A DNA stretch of 64,000 nt from Tatumella ptyseos ATCC 33301 (lineage in GTDB: Bacteria; Pseudomonadota; Gammaproteobacteria; Enterobacterales; Enterobacteriaceae). The translations under genes were made by a program, and so were the position numbers. Where the stretch lies: positions 28,519 to 92,518 of the forward strand of contig NZ_JMPR01000011.1 of assembly GCF_000735525.1 (NCBI RefSeq), written 5' to 3'. Positions 54,550-64,000 of the stretch are shown here, piece by piece; the stretch's first letter is position 1; each line of letters opens with the position of its first letter. The notes below the pieces were generated by a model. That model was not told the origin of the DNA, ran no database searches, and saw only the letters and a program-made list of their open reading frames with translations.

Positions 54550-55761
54550 ATGCAAACTCAAGGTATTAAAAAAATCGTTCTGGCGTACTCCGGCGGACTG
54601 GACACTTCGGCGATCATTCCCTGGCTGAAAGAGAACTACGGCTGTGAAGTTGTCGCTTTTGTCGCTAACGTAGGTCAGGATCCGGAAGATCTGGTCGGCG
54701 TTGAAGGGAAAGCCCTGCAGTCAGGCGCCTCAGAATGTCATGTCGTTGACCTGCGTGAAGAGTTCATCAGTGATTATGTTTATCCGGTGCTGCAAACCGG
54801 CGCACTGTATGAAGGTACCTATCTGCTGGGGACCTCCATGGCACGTCCTATCATTGCTAAAGCTCAGGTTGAGCTGGCTCTGAAAGTGGGCGCAGATGCG
54901 GTATGTCACGGCGCTACCGGTAAAGGGAATGATCAGGTACGTTTCGAAAGCACCTATGCTGCGCTGGCACCTCAGCTGAAAGTCGTTGCGCCATGGCGTG
55001 AATGGGACCTGCGTTCGCGTGAAGCCCTGCTGGCCTACCTGAAAGAGCGTAATATTCCGACCACGGCGACGCTGGAAAAAATCTACAGCCGTGATGAGAA
55101 TGCATGGCATATCTCGACAGAAGGCGGTGTGCTGGAAAGCCCGTGGAATGCTTCAAACAAAGACTGCTGGGTCTGGACGACCGATCCTCTGGAAGCGCCG
55201 GATCAGCCGGAACAGGTGACCGTGAAAGTTGAAAAAGGCCAGGTGGTTGCGGTTAACGGTGAAGCTCTGACGCCTTTCGGATGCCTGGAAAAACTGAACG
55301 TGCTGGGAGCGAAACACGGTGTTGGCCGTATCGATATTGTCGAAAACCGTCTGGTTGGCATGAAATCCCGTGGTTGCTATGAAACTCCTGGCGGCACCAT
55401 TATGGTGAATGCGTTACGTGCTGTTGAACAGCTGGTACTGGATCGCGACAGCTACAAATGGCGTGAGCAGCTGGGCCTTGAAATGTCCTATGTCGTGTAT
55501 GACGGACGCTGGTTTACGCCACTGCGTAAGTCTTTACAGGCTTCTGCAGAATCGCTGGCGGAAGAGGTTAACGGTGAAGTCGTGCTGCAGTTATACAAAG
55601 GCCAGGTCAGCGCAATTCAGAAGAAATCAGAAAACAGCCTGTATTCAGAAGAGTTCGCTACCTTCGGCGAAGATGAAGTTTATGATCACAGCCATGCCGG
55701 TGGCTTCATTCGTTTGTACTCTCTGTCTTCACGTATCCGTGCATTGAAAGAACAGAAATAA
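54550..55761 (+). CDS. argG: Argininosuccinate synthase (short type)
   Basis: ArgG joins citrulline and aspartate with ATP. The 403 aa protein has the P-loop [12 protein letters not shown] and [13 protein letters not shown]. It is the roughly 400-residue type, unlike the 447-residue enzyme of E. coli whose gene is elsewhere. Its place inside argCBGH is seen in Yersinia, Serratia and Erwinia relatives. Confidence 0.96.
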   Translation: MQTQGIKKIVLAYSGGLDTSAIIPWLKENYGCEVVAFVANVGQDPEDLVGVEGKALQSGASECHVVDLREEFISDYVYPVLQTGALYEGTYLLGTSMARPIIAKAQVELALKVGADAVCHGATGKGNDQVRFESTYAALAPQLKVVAPWREWDLRSREALLAYLKERNIPTTATLEKIYSRDENAWHISTEGGVLESPWNASNKDCWVWTTDPLEAPDQPEQVTVKVEKGQVVAVNGEALTPFGCLEKLNVLGAKHGVGRIDIVENRLVGMKSRGCYETPGGTIMVNALRAVEQLVLDRDSYKWREQLGLEMSYVVYDGRWFTPLRKSLQASAESLAEEVNGEVVLQLYKGQVSAIQKKSENSLYSEEFATFGEDEVYDHSHAGGFIRLYSLSSRIRALKEQK

Positions 55762-55842
55762 GATTCCGGTCAGATAATCCGGAGCAGGGTAGCGGTGAGG
55801 CTACCCTGCAGTTCAGAATAACCCATTATAGGGAGCATCATT

Positions 55843-57216
55843 ATGGCACTGTGGGGCGGACGTTTTACTCAGGCAGCAGACCAGCGGTTTAAACAATTTA
55901 ACGACTCTCTGCGTTTTGACTACCGACTGGCAGAACAGGACATCACCGGCTCAGTGGCCTGGTCTAAAGCACTGGTTACGGTCGGGGTGTTGAGTCAGGA
56001 AGAACAGCAACAGCTGGAACAGGCACTGCATGCCCTGCTGAGTGAAGTTCGTGCTAACCCTGAGCAGGTACTGCAAAGCGATGCCGAAGATATCCATAGC
56101 TGGGTCGAAGGTAAGCTTATCGACAAAGTCGGCGCGCTGGGTAAAAAACTGCATACCGGTCGCAGCCGTAACGACCAGGTGGCGACGGATCTGAAACTGT
56201 GGTGTAAACAACAGGTCAGTGAACTTCTGAACGCGACCCGTGAGTTACAGCAGGCGCTGGTGGCTACCGCTGAAGCGAATCAGGATGCAGTCATGCCGGG
56301 GTATACCCACCTGCAACGTGCCCAGCCGGTCACCTTTGCCCACTGGTGTCTGGCCTATACAGAAATGCTGGCACGGGATGAAAGCCGGCTGCAGGATGCA
56401 TTAAAGCGTCTGGATGTCAGTCCGCTGGGATGCGGTGCGCTGGCCGGAACTGCCTATGAGATCGATCGTGAACAACTGGCCGGTTGGTTAGGTTTTGCCT
56501 CTGCGACACGCAATAGTCTGGACTCTGTTTCTGATCGCGACCATGTGCTGGAATTACTCTCTGATGCCTCCATCGGTATGGTGCACTTGTCCCGCTTTGC
56601 GGAAGACCTGATTTTCTTCAACTCCGGTGAAGCCGGCTTTGTTGAACTGTCCGATAAAGTGACTTCTGGCTCCTCCCTGATGCCACAGAAAAAGAACCCG
56701 GATGCGCTGGAACTGATCCGCGGCAAATGTGGCCGTGTGCAGGGTGCACTGACCGGAATGATGATGACCCTGAAAGGGCTACCGCTGGCCTATAATAAAG
56801 ACATGCAGGAAGATAAAGAAGGGCTGTTTGATGCCCTGGATACCTGGCTGGATTGTCTGCATATGGCCGGGTTAGTGCTGGAAGGCATTCAGGTGAAGCG
56901 TCCGCGCTGTCAGGAAGCGGCAGAGCAGGGATATGCCAACTCGACAGAGCTGGCTGATTATCTGGTGGCTAAAGGCGTCCCTTTCCGTGAAGCTCACCAT
57001 ATTGTGGGCGAGGCTGTGGTTGCGGCGATCCATAAAGGGGTGGCGCTGGAAGCCTTATCCCTGGAGGAGCTTAAAACCTTCAGTCCGGTGATTGACCAGG
57101 ATGTTTACCCGATCCTGTCATTACAGTCCTGTCTGGACAAACGTAATGCACAGGGGGGCGTGGCTCCGGCACAGGTTGCATTGGCTATCAGTGACGCTAA
57201 AAAGCGCCTGGGTTAA
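55843..57216 (+). CDS. argH: Argininosuccinate lyase
   Basis: ArgH splits argininosuccinate to arginine and fumarate, the last step. The 457 aa fumarase-superfamily protein has [30 protein letters not shown] and the signature [21 protein letters not shown] lies upstream; a perfect-palindrome terminator follows. Confidence 0.98.
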   Translation: MALWGGRFTQAADQRFKQFNDSLRFDYRLAEQDITGSVAWSKALVTVGVLSQEEQQQLEQALHALLSEVRANPEQVLQSDAEDIHSWVEGKLIDKVGALGKKLHTGRSRNDQVATDLKLWCKQQVSELLNATRELQQALVATAEANQDAVMPGYTHLQRAQPVTFAHWCLAYTEMLARDESRLQDALKRLDVSPLGCGALAGTAYEIDREQLAGWLGFASATRNSLDSVSDRDHVLELLSDASIGMVHLSRFAEDLIFFNSGEAGFVELSDKVTSGSSLMPQKKNPDALELIRGKCGRVQGALTGMMMTLKGLPLAYNKDMQEDKEGLFDALDTWLDCLHMAGLVLEGIQVKRPRCQEAAEQGYANSTELADYLVAKGVPFREAHHIVGEAVVAAIHKGVALEALSLEELKTFSPVIDQDVYPILSLQSCLDKRNAQGGVAPAQVALAISDAKKRLG

Positions 57217-57230
57217 GCGGCGGATAAAAT

Positions 57231-57262
57231 AAAAACAGCGGACCCGGGTCCGCTGTTTTTTT
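57231..57262. terminator. Terminator after argH
   Basis: AACAGCGGACCC pairs with GGGTCCGCTGTT, with A5 before and T8 after. It ends the argCBGH operon and likely also the oppositely oriented peroxiredoxin gene. Confidence 0.92.
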
Positions 57263-57295
57263 TATGTTTACGGGGGAGCGACCGTCAGGCAGCGA

Positions 57296-58030
57296 TTATC
57301 CCCGCAGGAAGTACTGCTCCAGGTCATCGCTGCCACCGATATGGCGGCCACCGATAAAGACCTGAGGCACCGTTGCGCGCCCGGTAACGGCACGGAGGCT
57401 CACGGTGGTAGCATCCTGGCCTAAAATAATCTCTTCATACTGGATCCCGCGTTCCTGCAGCATCTGTTTTGCTTTTGCACAGAACTGGCAGCCCGGTTTG
57501 GTAAACAGAGAGACGGATTCCTGCAGTTTTACATCCGGTGCCAGATATTGCAGCATGGTATCAGCATCAGAGACTTCAAACGGGTCACCCGGTTTGTTAG
57601 GTTCAACAAACATTTTCTCAACTTTGCCGTCGCGAACCAGCATAGAGTAACGCCATGAACGTGCACCGAAGCCCAGGTCTTCTTTTTCGACCAGCATATC
57701 CATGCCCCGGGTAAAGTCACCATTACCGTCCGGAATAAAGGTAATATTTTCCGCATGCTGATCGGCTTTCCATGCATTCATCACGAAGGTATCGTTGACG
57801 GAAATACACAGAATATCGTCAACGCCATGCTGTGAGAAAACGCTGTACAGCTCGTTATAGCGCGGCAGATGGCTGGATGAACATGTCGGGGTAAATGCAC
57901 CCGGCAGTGAGAAGACGATGACCGTTTTGTTTTTGAACAAATCATCGGTGGTCACATTGACCCATTTGTCACCCTGACGGGTGTGAAAGGTCACCTGGGG
58001 TACTGAACGGCCTTCATAAGTCTCTGACAT
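57296..58030 (-). CDS. Peroxiredoxin-glutaredoxin fusion protein
   Basis: A 244 aa hybrid peroxidase that reduces peroxides with glutathione through its own glutaredoxin domain. Residues 1-165 are a Prx5-type domain with the peroxidatic Cys50 in [13 protein letters not shown]. Residues 172-244 are a glutaredoxin with CQFC at 181-184 and [18 protein letters not shown]. Start at 58030 follows AGGAG. It is divergent from oxyR, so OxyR control is likely. Such hybrids are known in Haemophilus and some Enterobacterales but not in E. coli at this place. Confidence 0.94.
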   Translation of the reverse strand: MSETYEGRSVPQVTFHTRQGDKWVNVTTDDLFKNKTVIVFSLPGAFTPTCSSSHLPRYNELYSVFSQHGVDDILCISVNDTFVMNAWKADQHAENITFIPDGNGDFTRGMDMLVEKEDLGFGARSWRYSMLVRDGKVEKMFVEPNKPGDPFEVSDADTMLQYLAPDVKLQESVSLFTKPGCQFCAKAKQMLQERGIQYEEIILGQDATTVSLRAVTGRATVPQVFIGGRHIGGSDDLEQYFLRG

Positions 58031-58083
58031 ACTTTCTCCTGTCTGGTGTAGGAACACACTCAATCATCGGTAATTTGAATCTG

Positions 58084-58158
58084 ATAGCAATTATTATGAC
58101 CTCTCTGTCTTGATAGGGCTAATCGTTGATTGCTATGCTATCTATCGCCATGAACTAT
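58084..58158. promoter_or_regulatory. Candidate OxyR site(s) between the Prx-Grx gene and oxyR
   Basis: ATAG occurs at 58084 and 58113, and CTAT at 58133, 58142 and 58155, the elements of OxyR sites (ATAG...CTAT). The stretch ATCGCCATGAACTATC (58144-58159) resembles, from memory, the region just before E. coli oxyR. The element spacing was not matched fully to the consensus. Confidence 0.5.
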
Positions 58159-58177
58159 CATGCGCCGGAGGAAATTA

Positions 58178-59083
58178 ATGAATATTCGTGACCTTGAGTA
58201 TCTGGTTTCACTGGCAGAACATCGCCATTTTCGTCGGGCTGCGGATGCCTGTCATGTCAGCCAGCCAACGCTGAGCGGTCAAATCCGTAAACTGGAAGAT
58301 GAGCTGGGCGTTATGCTGTTGGAGCGTACCAGTCGTAAGGTGCTCTTCACTCAGGCCGGTTTACTACTGGTGGATCAGGCCCGTACTGTTCTGCGGGAAG
58401 TAAAAGTACTTAAGGAAATGGCTAGCCAGCAAGGCGAAACCATGTCCGGCCCGTTGCATATCGGCCTCATTCCGACGGTCGGTCCGTATTTGTTACCTCA
58501 GATAGTCCCTATGTTGCATCAGACATTCCCGAAACTGGAAATGTATCTGCATGAAGCCCAGACACAACAGTTACTGGCTCAACTGGATAGCGGACAGCTC
58601 GATTGCGCCATTATGGCACTGGTCAAAGAAACCGAAGCGTTTATCGAAGTGCCGTTATTTGATGAACCGATGAAGCTGGCAGTTTATTCCGATCATCCCT
58701 GGCATCAACGGGAAAGAGTCCCGATGTCAGAACTGGCGGGTGAGAAGCTGCTGATGTTGCAGGACGGACACTGTCTGAGAGATCAGGCGATGGGCTTCTG
58801 TTTTTCCGCCGGCGCAGATGAAGACACTCATTTCCGTGCCACCAGTCTGGAGACCTTACGTAATATGGTCGCCGCAGGCAGCGGGATTACGTTGATGCCT
58901 TCGCTGGCTATCCCGAATGAAAGGGAGCGGGATGGCGTATGTTACATCCCTTGTGACAAGCCGGTTCCCCAACGCACCATTGCACTGATCTACCGCCCCG
59001 GGTCGCCTCTGCGCAGCCGTTATGAACAACTGGCAGAGACTATTAGCGCGCATATGCGTGACTCAGGGAACCTGTCAAAATAA
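58178..59083 (+). CDS. oxyR: Hydrogen peroxide-inducible activator OxyR
   Basis: OxyR is a LysR-type regulator switched by a disulfide. The 301 aa protein (ATG at 58178 after GGAGG) has the N-terminal winged helix [17 protein letters not shown] and both redox cysteines at the E. coli positions, Cys199 and Cys208 in [14 protein letters not shown]. Its end overlaps the convergent sthA by nine bases. Confidence 0.98.
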   Translation: MNIRDLEYLVSLAEHRHFRRAADACHVSQPTLSGQIRKLEDELGVMLLERTSRKVLFTQAGLLLVDQARTVLREVKVLKEMASQQGETMSGPLHIGLIPTVGPYLLPQIVPMLHQTFPKLEMYLHEAQTQQLLAQLDSGQLDCAIMALVKETEAFIEVPLFDEPMKLAVYSDHPWHQRERVPMSELAGEKLLMLQDGHCLRDQAMGFCFSAGADEDTHFRATSLETLRNMVAAGSGITLMPSLAIPNERERDGVCYIPCDKPVPQRTIALIYRPGSPLRSRYEQLAETISAHMRDSGNLSK

Positions 59084-60475
59084 ACGATTAAGGCCATTGA
59101 GCGCAGCAACGCGATACGCTTCGGCCATCGTCGGGTAGTTAAAGGTGGTATTTACAAAGTATTCCAGCGTATTACCACCATTTTTCTGTTCCATAATGGC
59201 CTGACCGATATGAATGATTTCTGCCGCCCGCTCACCGAAGCAGTGAATACCCAGAATTTCTTTGGTATCGCGGTGGAAGAGTATTTTCAGGCTGCCGATG
59301 TTCATCCCGACAATCTGAGCCCTGGCAAGGTGTTTAAACTGTGCCCGGCCGACTTCGTAAGGGATTTTCATTGCGGTTAACTGTTGTTCTGTTTTTCCGA
59401 CAGAACTGATTTCCGGAATGGTATAAATCCCTGTCGGTATATCTTCAATCAGATGGGCTGTAGCTTCACCTTTTATAATCGCTTGCGCCGCTATCCTGCC
59501 CTGATCATAAGCTGCAGAGGCCAGACTCGGATAACCAATGACGTCCCCGACGGCATAAATATGAGGCTGTGCTGTCTGATACATCCCGTTGACCTTCAGC
59601 AATCCGCGGCTATCGGCTTCCAGCCCGGCATTTTCCAGCGTCAGTGAATCTGTGTTACCTGTGCGCCCGTTAGCATAGAGCAGACAATCCGCTTTCATCC
59701 GTTTGCCGGACTTCAGCGAGACAATGACTCCCTCGTCATTGGCTTCCACTTTTTCAAATTCTTCGTTGTGGCGAATAACCACGCCGCTGTTCCAGAAATG
59801 ATAAGAGAGTGAATCTGACATTTCCTGATCCAGGAAGGCCAGCAAGCGATCACGGGTATTAATCAAATCCACTTTCACACCGAGACCGCGGAAAATAGAC
59901 GCATACTCACAACCGATAACCCCGGCACCATAAATGATGACATGGGAAGGCTCATGATGAAGATCAAGGATGGAATCAGAATCGTAAATGCGTGGATGAG
60001 AGAAGTCTACGCTATCCGGATGATAAGGACGTGAGCCGCAAGCGATAACAAACTTCCCGGCCGTGAGTCTCTCACTGGAACCGTCAGGAAGCACCACTTC
60101 CAGGGTGTGGTCATCAATAAAATGAGCATCCCCCTGATAGAGCTCACAGTGATTACGTTCATAGAACCCCTGCCGCATATTGGTTTGCTGCTGAATAACA
60201 TTTTCCGTGTGTTTCAGAATGTCTGCAAATGAAGAGCGCAGCAGGCGGGTGTGATCGCTGTATAACGGGTTCTGGTTAAATTCAATAATTCTGCTGACCG
60301 CATGACGCAGTGCTTTTGACGGGATTGTGCCCCAATGGGTACATCCCCCCCCGATATTGTGAAAGCGCTCGATAACGGCAACTTTTGCCCCTTGCTTTAC
60401 CAGTCCCATGGCCGCACCTTCACCGCCGGGGCCGGAACCAATCACAATCGCATCATAATCGTAAGACTTTTGCAT
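59075..60475 (-). CDS. sthA: Soluble pyridine nucleotide transhydrogenase
   Basis: SthA (UdhA) re-oxidises NADPH with NAD+. The 466 aa flavoprotein has the FAD motif [28 protein letters not shown] (where related reductases have a redox Cys pair, here Cys...Thr as in SthA), the NAD site [12 protein letters not shown] and the C-terminal [17 protein letters not shown] at 60475 gives the E. coli length. Divergent from fabR. Confidence 0.97.
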   Translation of the reverse strand: MQKSYDYDAIVIGSGPGGEGAAMGLVKQGAKVAVIERFHNIGGGCTHWGTIPSKALRHAVSRIIEFNQNPLYSDHTRLLRSSFADILKHTENVIQQQTNMRQGFYERNHCELYQGDAHFIDDHTLEVVLPDGSSERLTAGKFVIACGSRPYHPDSVDFSHPRIYDSDSILDLHHEPSHVIIYGAGVIGCEYASIFRGLGVKVDLINTRDRLLAFLDQEMSDSLSYHFWNSGVVIRHNEEFEKVEANDEGVIVSLKSGKRMKADCLLYANGRTGNTDSLTLENAGLEADSRGLLKVNGMYQTAQPHIYAVGDVIGYPSLASAAYDQGRIAAQAIIKGEATAHLIEDIPTGIYTIPEISSVGKTEQQLTAMKIPYEVGRAQFKHLARAQIVGMNIGSLKILFHRDTKEILGIHCFGERAAEIIHIGQAIMEQKNGGNTLEYFVNTTFNYPTMAEAYRVAALNGLNRLF

Positions 60476-60669
60476 ATTCACACGTCCTATGTCCTAAAAC
60501 ATTATTACAACGTAAATATAACATTTCGTTCAAAACACCTGAACGCCAATCGTGTTATTTCTTATTTCAGGCTCTGATTGATAAGTTAACAGGCGTTCAC
60601 AAAGTTTGCGCCACTGTACGCTGATAATTTTGATATAGTGCCGAAATGAAGTGTAAAAAGGCAGAGATG

Positions 60670-61314
60670 ATGGGCGTCAGAGCACAGCAAAAAGAACGTA
60701 CAAGACGTACTCTTATTGAAGCAGCGTTCAGTCAGTTAAGTGCGGAACGCAGCTTTGCCAGTTTGAGTCTCCGTGAAGTCGCCCGTGAAGCCGGTATTGC
60801 ACCGACTTCCTTTTACCGGCATTTTAAAGATGTGGACGAGCTTGGACTGACAATGGTCGATGAGAGCGGGCTTATGTTACGTCAGCTGATGCGCCAGGCC
60901 CGTCAGCGCATTGCCAAGGGTGGCAGTATCATCAAGACCTCTGTCTCTACCTTTATGGAATTTATCGGCAATAACCCGAATGCGTTTCGTTTATTATTGC
61001 GTGAGCGTTCCGGGACCTCAGCCGCATTTCGTGCCGCCGTTGCGCGGGAAATTCAGCATTTTATTGCTGAACTGGCCGATTATCTTGAATTAGAAAACCA
61101 TATGCCTCGCAGCTTTACAGAAGCGCAGGCAGAAGCGATGGTAACGATTGTTTTCAGTGCCGGTGCTGAAGCGGTAGATGTGGATATTGAGCAGCGACGC
61201 AAACTCGAAGAGCGTCTGGTCCTTCAGTTAAGAATGATCTCGAAAGGTGCCTATTATTGGTATCGTCGTGAACAGGAAAGATTGGCTTCAGCCACAGATA
61301 AATCAGAAGAGTAA
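60670..61314 (+). CDS. fabR: Unsaturated fatty acid synthesis repressor FabR
   Basis: FabR is a TetR-family repressor of fabA and fabB that senses the unsaturated/saturated acyl balance. The 214 aa protein has the helix-turn-helix [20 protein letters not shown] near residues 32-51. ATG codons at 60667 and 60670 are adjacent. It precedes yijD by 16 bp, as in E. coli. Confidence 0.95.
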   Translation: MGVRAQQKERTRRTLIEAAFSQLSAERSFASLSLREVAREAGIAPTSFYRHFKDVDELGLTMVDESGLMLRQLMRQARQRIAKGGSIIKTSVSTFMEFIGNNPNAFRLLLRERSGTSAAFRAAVAREIQHFIAELADYLELENHMPRSFTEAQAEAMVTIVFSAGAEAVDVDIEQRRKLEERLVLQLRMISKGAYYWYRREQERLASATDKSEE

Positions 61315-61330
61315 ACAAACAGGTAATATT

Positions 61331-61675
61331 ATGACTGAGCAAAATCCTCGTGATAAAGGAACACTGATCTTAGCTTTTATCACCGGTTTATCCATCCACG
61401 GTACCTTTACCACCCTTTTTAACAGCTATGTTCCGTTTTCATTTTTTCCCTTAATTTCGCTGGGGCTGGCGGTCTGGTACCTGCATAAACGGTATCTGAA
61501 TCGCAGTATGCCGGAAGGTATGCCTTCACTGGCTACAGGGTTCTTCTTTCTGGGGATCTTTTTGTACAGTGCTATCATTCGTGCACAGTACCCGGAAATG
61601 GGTTCTAATTTCTTTCCGACACTGGTGATGGTTTGTCTGGTGTTCTGGATGTTCAGCCGGTTTCGCGGCCGTTAA
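61331..61675 (+). CDS. yijD: Inner-membrane protein YijD (DUF1422)
   Basis: A 114 aa protein of unknown function with four hydrophobic segments (LILAFITGLSIHGTF, FFPLISLGLAVWYL, LATGFFFLGIFLYSAI, FFPTLVMVCLVFWMF). It follows fabR as in E. coli and ends in a terminator shared with trmA. Confidence 0.93.
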   Translation: MTEQNPRDKGTLILAFITGLSIHGTFTTLFNSYVPFSFFPLISLGLAVWYLHKRYLNRSMPEGMPSLATGFFFLGIFLYSAIIRAQYPEMGSNFFPTLVMVCLVFWMFSRFRGR

Positions 61676-61680
61676 ACTAA

Positions 61681-61704
61681 AAACCCCGCCAGCGGCGGGG
61701 TTGT
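61681..61704. terminator. Bidirectional terminator between yijD and trmA
   Basis: CCCCGCC and GGCGGGG pair around AGC (61684-61700), with AAAA before and TTGTTGT after. Confidence 0.8.
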
Positions 61705-61706
61705 TG

Positions 61707-62810
61707 TCAGTCTTTGCGACGCAACAGCACTCCACACTCCATATGATGGGTGTAAGGAAACTGGTCGAACAGCGCCAGACGTTCTATCTGATGTGTTTCG
61801 GTTAATGTCCGCAGGTTATCGCACAGAGTTTCCGGATTACAGGAAATATACAGAATCGCCGGGTAGGCCTGAACCATCTTCAGTGTTTCCTGATCCAGCC
61901 CGCTGCGTGGCGGGTCGACAAAGATGGTCTCGCACTCATAGCTGCTCAGATCTATCCCTTCCAGGCGATTAAATTCCCGCACACCGTTCATTGCCTGAGT
62001 AAACTCCTCAGCAGACATGCGTACCACCTGAACATTGTCTATCTTATTCGCGGCAATATTATATTTTGCGGATTCCACCGAAGGCTTAGCGATTTCTGTG
62101 GCCAGTACCCGCCGGAAGTTCCTGGCCAGCGCCAGAGAGAAGTTACCATTCCCGCAATACAGTTCCAGCAGGTCACCTGACGACTGGCGAGTGACATCCA
62201 ATGCCCATTCGAGCATCTGCACATTAATGGCGGCATTGGGCTGGGTGAAACTATTTTCTACCTGACGGTAGATCATCTCTTTTCCGTCGATGGTCAGCAC
62301 TTCGTCGATAGCGTCCTGGTCCAGGCAAATTTTGGTTTTTGTCGCACGGCCAATAAAGTGTACTTCGATGCCCTGCGCACGGAACTGATCCCGTAAGCGG
62401 GACATTTCAGTCTGCCAGATATCATCTAATTTACGGTGGTAGAGTAAAGAGATAATAATTTTCCCGCTGCAGGTTGAGAGATAATCAATCTGGAACAGCT
62501 TATGGCGCAGGACCTTATTATCGCGCAGTGCCTCGATCATCAGCGGCATCATGGTGTTGATAAGTTCGCTGGCGGCAGGGAAGGTCTCTACTTTTATTCT
62601 TTGTCGGGTCTGCTGATCAAAAATGATGTGGTACAGATCATCTTCCTGATGCCAGATACGGAATTCAGCGCGCATACGGTAATGGCTGACCGGAGAACGA
62701 AAGACTTGCGCCTCAGGTGCATTGAAGGGCGTCATCATCGTTGTCAGGCGATTTACCTTTTCCGCCAGCTGGTCGTCATAGTGTTCTACAGGAAGATGTT
62801 CCGGGGTCAT
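61707..62810 (-). CDS. trmA: tRNA (uracil-5-)-methyltransferase
   Basis: TrmA makes ribothymidine at U54 of nearly all tRNAs. The 367 aa protein has the SAM motif [26 protein letters not shown] and the nucleophile Cys in [14 protein letters not shown]. Upstream, where E. coli has btuB, there are about 200 bp to murI and no gene. Confidence 0.97.
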   Translation of the reverse strand: MTPEHLPVEHYDDQLAEKVNRLTTMMTPFNAPEAQVFRSPVSHYRMRAEFRIWHQEDDLYHIIFDQQTRQRIKVETFPAASELINTMMPLMIEALRDNKVLRHKLFQIDYLSTCSGKIIISLLYHRKLDDIWQTEMSRLRDQFRAQGIEVHFIGRATKTKICLDQDAIDEVLTIDGKEMIYRQVENSFTQPNAAINVQMLEWALDVTRQSSGDLLELYCGNGNFSLALARNFRRVLATEIAKPSVESAKYNIAANKIDNVQVVRMSAEEFTQAMNGVREFNRLEGIDLSSYECETIFVDPPRSGLDQETLKMVQAYPAILYISCNPETLCDNLRTLTETHQIERLALFDQFPYTHHMECGVLLRRKD

Positions 62811-63013
62811 GATTAATCCTGGTTATTGGTCAGTAGCCGGCGATTGTAGGGATTCCGCCAGTGATGTCCAGCCCGGGGTGCGCCTCATCGGGCTGTCCGG
62901 CACCGGTTTTCCGTCACGTGACTATTCCCCGGGGCCATTAAGAGCACCCCTCCTGCCGCCGGGGATCGTGATAGAATAGAGGCTCCTGTTGGCTGATAAC
63001 GTTGAGACAGTAT

Positions 63014-63865
63014 ATGCCCAGAGATGTTCAGGAAGAGTTAGCACCGTCACTTGCGGCCAACGGCCAGGGCGGGCGACCGACGATATTAGTTTTCGACTCC
63101 GGCGTCGGGGGACTCTCCGTTTATGATGAGATCAGGCAGTTATTGCCTGAGGCACATTATATCTATGTATTCGATAATGCCGGTTTTCCTTACGGAGAAA
63201 AAACGGAGCAGTTTATTGTGCAGCGGATCATCGCCATCACAGCAGCGGTGACCCGCCAGTATCCGGTTTCTATAGCGGTCGTTGCCTGTAATACTGCAAG
63301 TACTGTCTCTTTACCCGCGTTGCGGGAGACGTTTGACTTTCCTGTCGTGGGAGTCGTGCCTGCGATTAAACCTGCAGCCCGACTGACCCGTAACGGTGTC
63401 GTCGGGGTACTGGCGACCCGGGGGACCGTCAAACGCAGCTATACACAGCAACTGGTCGAGCAGTTTGCTAAAGAGTGTCAGATAAAAATGCTGGGGTCGT
63501 CTGAGCTGGTATTACTGGCGGAAAGGAAGCTGCAAGGCGAGCAGATCCCTTTGCATGACATGAAGGGTATTGTTCAGCCATGGCTTGCTCTGCCAGAACC
63601 TCCGGACACTGTCGTTCTGGGATGCACGCATTTTCCTTTACTAAAAGCTGAGTTACAGGCCGTACTCCCGGAAGGTACCCGGCTGGTGGATTCGGGGGCT
63701 GCCATCGCCAGAAGAACGGTCTGGTTACTGGAAAACGGATCAGCCGTTAGCGATACGGGCTTACCGGATATCGCGTATTGTACGGAAATGACTCCTCGCG
63801 CTGAGCAATTATTGCCCGTTTTACAGCGTTATGGGTTCATTTCGCTTGAAAAAGTCGCACTTTGA
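63014..63865 (+). CDS. murI: Glutamate racemase
   Basis: MurI makes D-glutamate for peptidoglycan. The 283 aa protein has VFDSGVGGLSVYDEI and both catalytic cysteines, in AVVACNTASTVSLPAL and VVLGCTHFPLLKAE. An in-frame TTG at 63002 could add four residues; the ATG at 63014 is preferred. It precedes the rrn promoter as in E. coli (murI-rrnB). Confidence 0.96.
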   Translation: MPRDVQEELAPSLAANGQGGRPTILVFDSGVGGLSVYDEIRQLLPEAHYIYVFDNAGFPYGEKTEQFIVQRIIAITAAVTRQYPVSIAVVACNTASTVSLPALRETFDFPVVGVVPAIKPAARLTRNGVVGVLATRGTVKRSYTQQLVEQFAKECQIKMLGSSELVLLAERKLQGEQIPLHDMKGIVQPWLALPEPPDTVVLGCTHFPLLKAELQAVLPEGTRLVDSGAAIARRTVWLLENGSAVSDTGLPDIAYCTEMTPRAEQLLPVLQRYGFISLEKVAL

Positions 63866-63893
63866 CTGTTTCCTGAATAAAAAAGCGACACTC

Positions 63894-63953
63894 AGAAATT
63901 TATTTGAAATAAACCCTTGTCAGAAAAAATTATCTCCCTATAATGCGCTCCCA
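63894..63953 (+). promoter_or_regulatory. rRNA operon P1 promoter with UP element
   Basis: TTGTCA (63917-63922) and TATAAT (63939-63944) are 16 bp apart, followed by the GC-rich discriminator GCGCTCCCACTGACACGG that marks E. coli rrn P1 promoters. The AT-rich AGAAATTTATTTGAAATAAA just upstream fits an UP element. The rRNA genes begin beyond the window; the position after murI matches rrnB. Confidence 0.92.
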
Positions 63954-64000
63954 CTGACACGGCAAAGCGCGATACGCAGCGACGTGACAGGGACTGAAGA

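Noticed and set aside
62811-63013. Possible leftover cobalamin riboswitch
   Set aside because: No convincing B12 box; the GC-rich repeats there do not match the conserved core.

Overview
The window is a chromosomal segment of a gammaproteobacterium of the order Enterobacterales. Nearly every gene has a close E. coli homologue and most of the order is the E. coli order: coaD to hldD, yibQ-envC, yibN-grxC-secB-gpsA-cysE-trmL, cpxA/R/P, fieF-pfkA-sbp-cdh-tpiA, fpr-glpX-glpK-glpF, zapB-rraA, hslU/V, ftsN-cytR-priA, rpmE, metJBLF, ppc, arg, oxyR-sthA-fabR-yijD-trmA-murI. Several traits are not E. coli-like: a Klebsiella/Serratia/Erwinia-style LPS core locus (waaE, wabG, wabN), a joined argE/argCBGH locus with a short ArgG, and a peroxiredoxin-glutaredoxin fusion beside oxyR. 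An Erwiniaceae-like organism (Pantoea, Erwinia or Tatumella relatives) is my best guess. Genus cannot be settled from the sequence alone.

Layout. 1-13.8 kb: LPS inner and outer core locus. The conserved ends (coaD-waaE-waaA, and waaC-waaF-hldD) enclose variable genes on alternating strands: wabG-waaQ, a GT9 transferase, a GT4 transferase, a WabN-like deacetylase, the ligase waaL and a WaaZ-like gene. 14-20.2 kb: cell division and envelope genes (yibQ, envC) and the yibN-grxC-secB-gpsA-cysE block. 20.2-24.1 kb: the Cpx envelope stress system, with a CpxR box, cpxP and the 3' UTR small RNA CpxQ. Directly behind CpxQ sits a roughly 1.1 kb island flanked by 43-45 bp direct repeats that copy the CpxQ 3' end. 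It keeps paired 8-bp repeats at both edges, which resemble integrase arm sites, and carries two overlapping genes: a Tae4-like peptidoglycan amidase and a two-helix membrane protein.

24.3-35.8 kb: metal efflux, glycolysis, sulfate uptake and glycerol catabolism (glpFK and glpX, with a candidate GlpR operator), then zapB and rraA. 36-42.5 kb: the HslVU protease, FtsN, CytR and PriA. 42.7-48.4 kb: rpmE and the methionine regulon, with MetJ boxes before metB and metF. 48.5-57.3 kb: ppc and the arginine genes, with a pair of ARG boxes between argE and argC. 57.3-63.9 kb: oxidative stress (Prx-Grx, OxyR, SthA), FabR, trmA and murI. The window ends in a classic rRNA operon P1 promoter.

Genes expected from the E. 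coli order but missing at their usual places are gpmI (between envC and yibN), menA (between rraA and hslU) and btuB (between trmA and murI). I found no tRNA, complete rRNA, CRISPR array or insertion sequence. The best candidate for something little described is the CpxQ-targeting mini-island with its amidase and membrane-protein pair.
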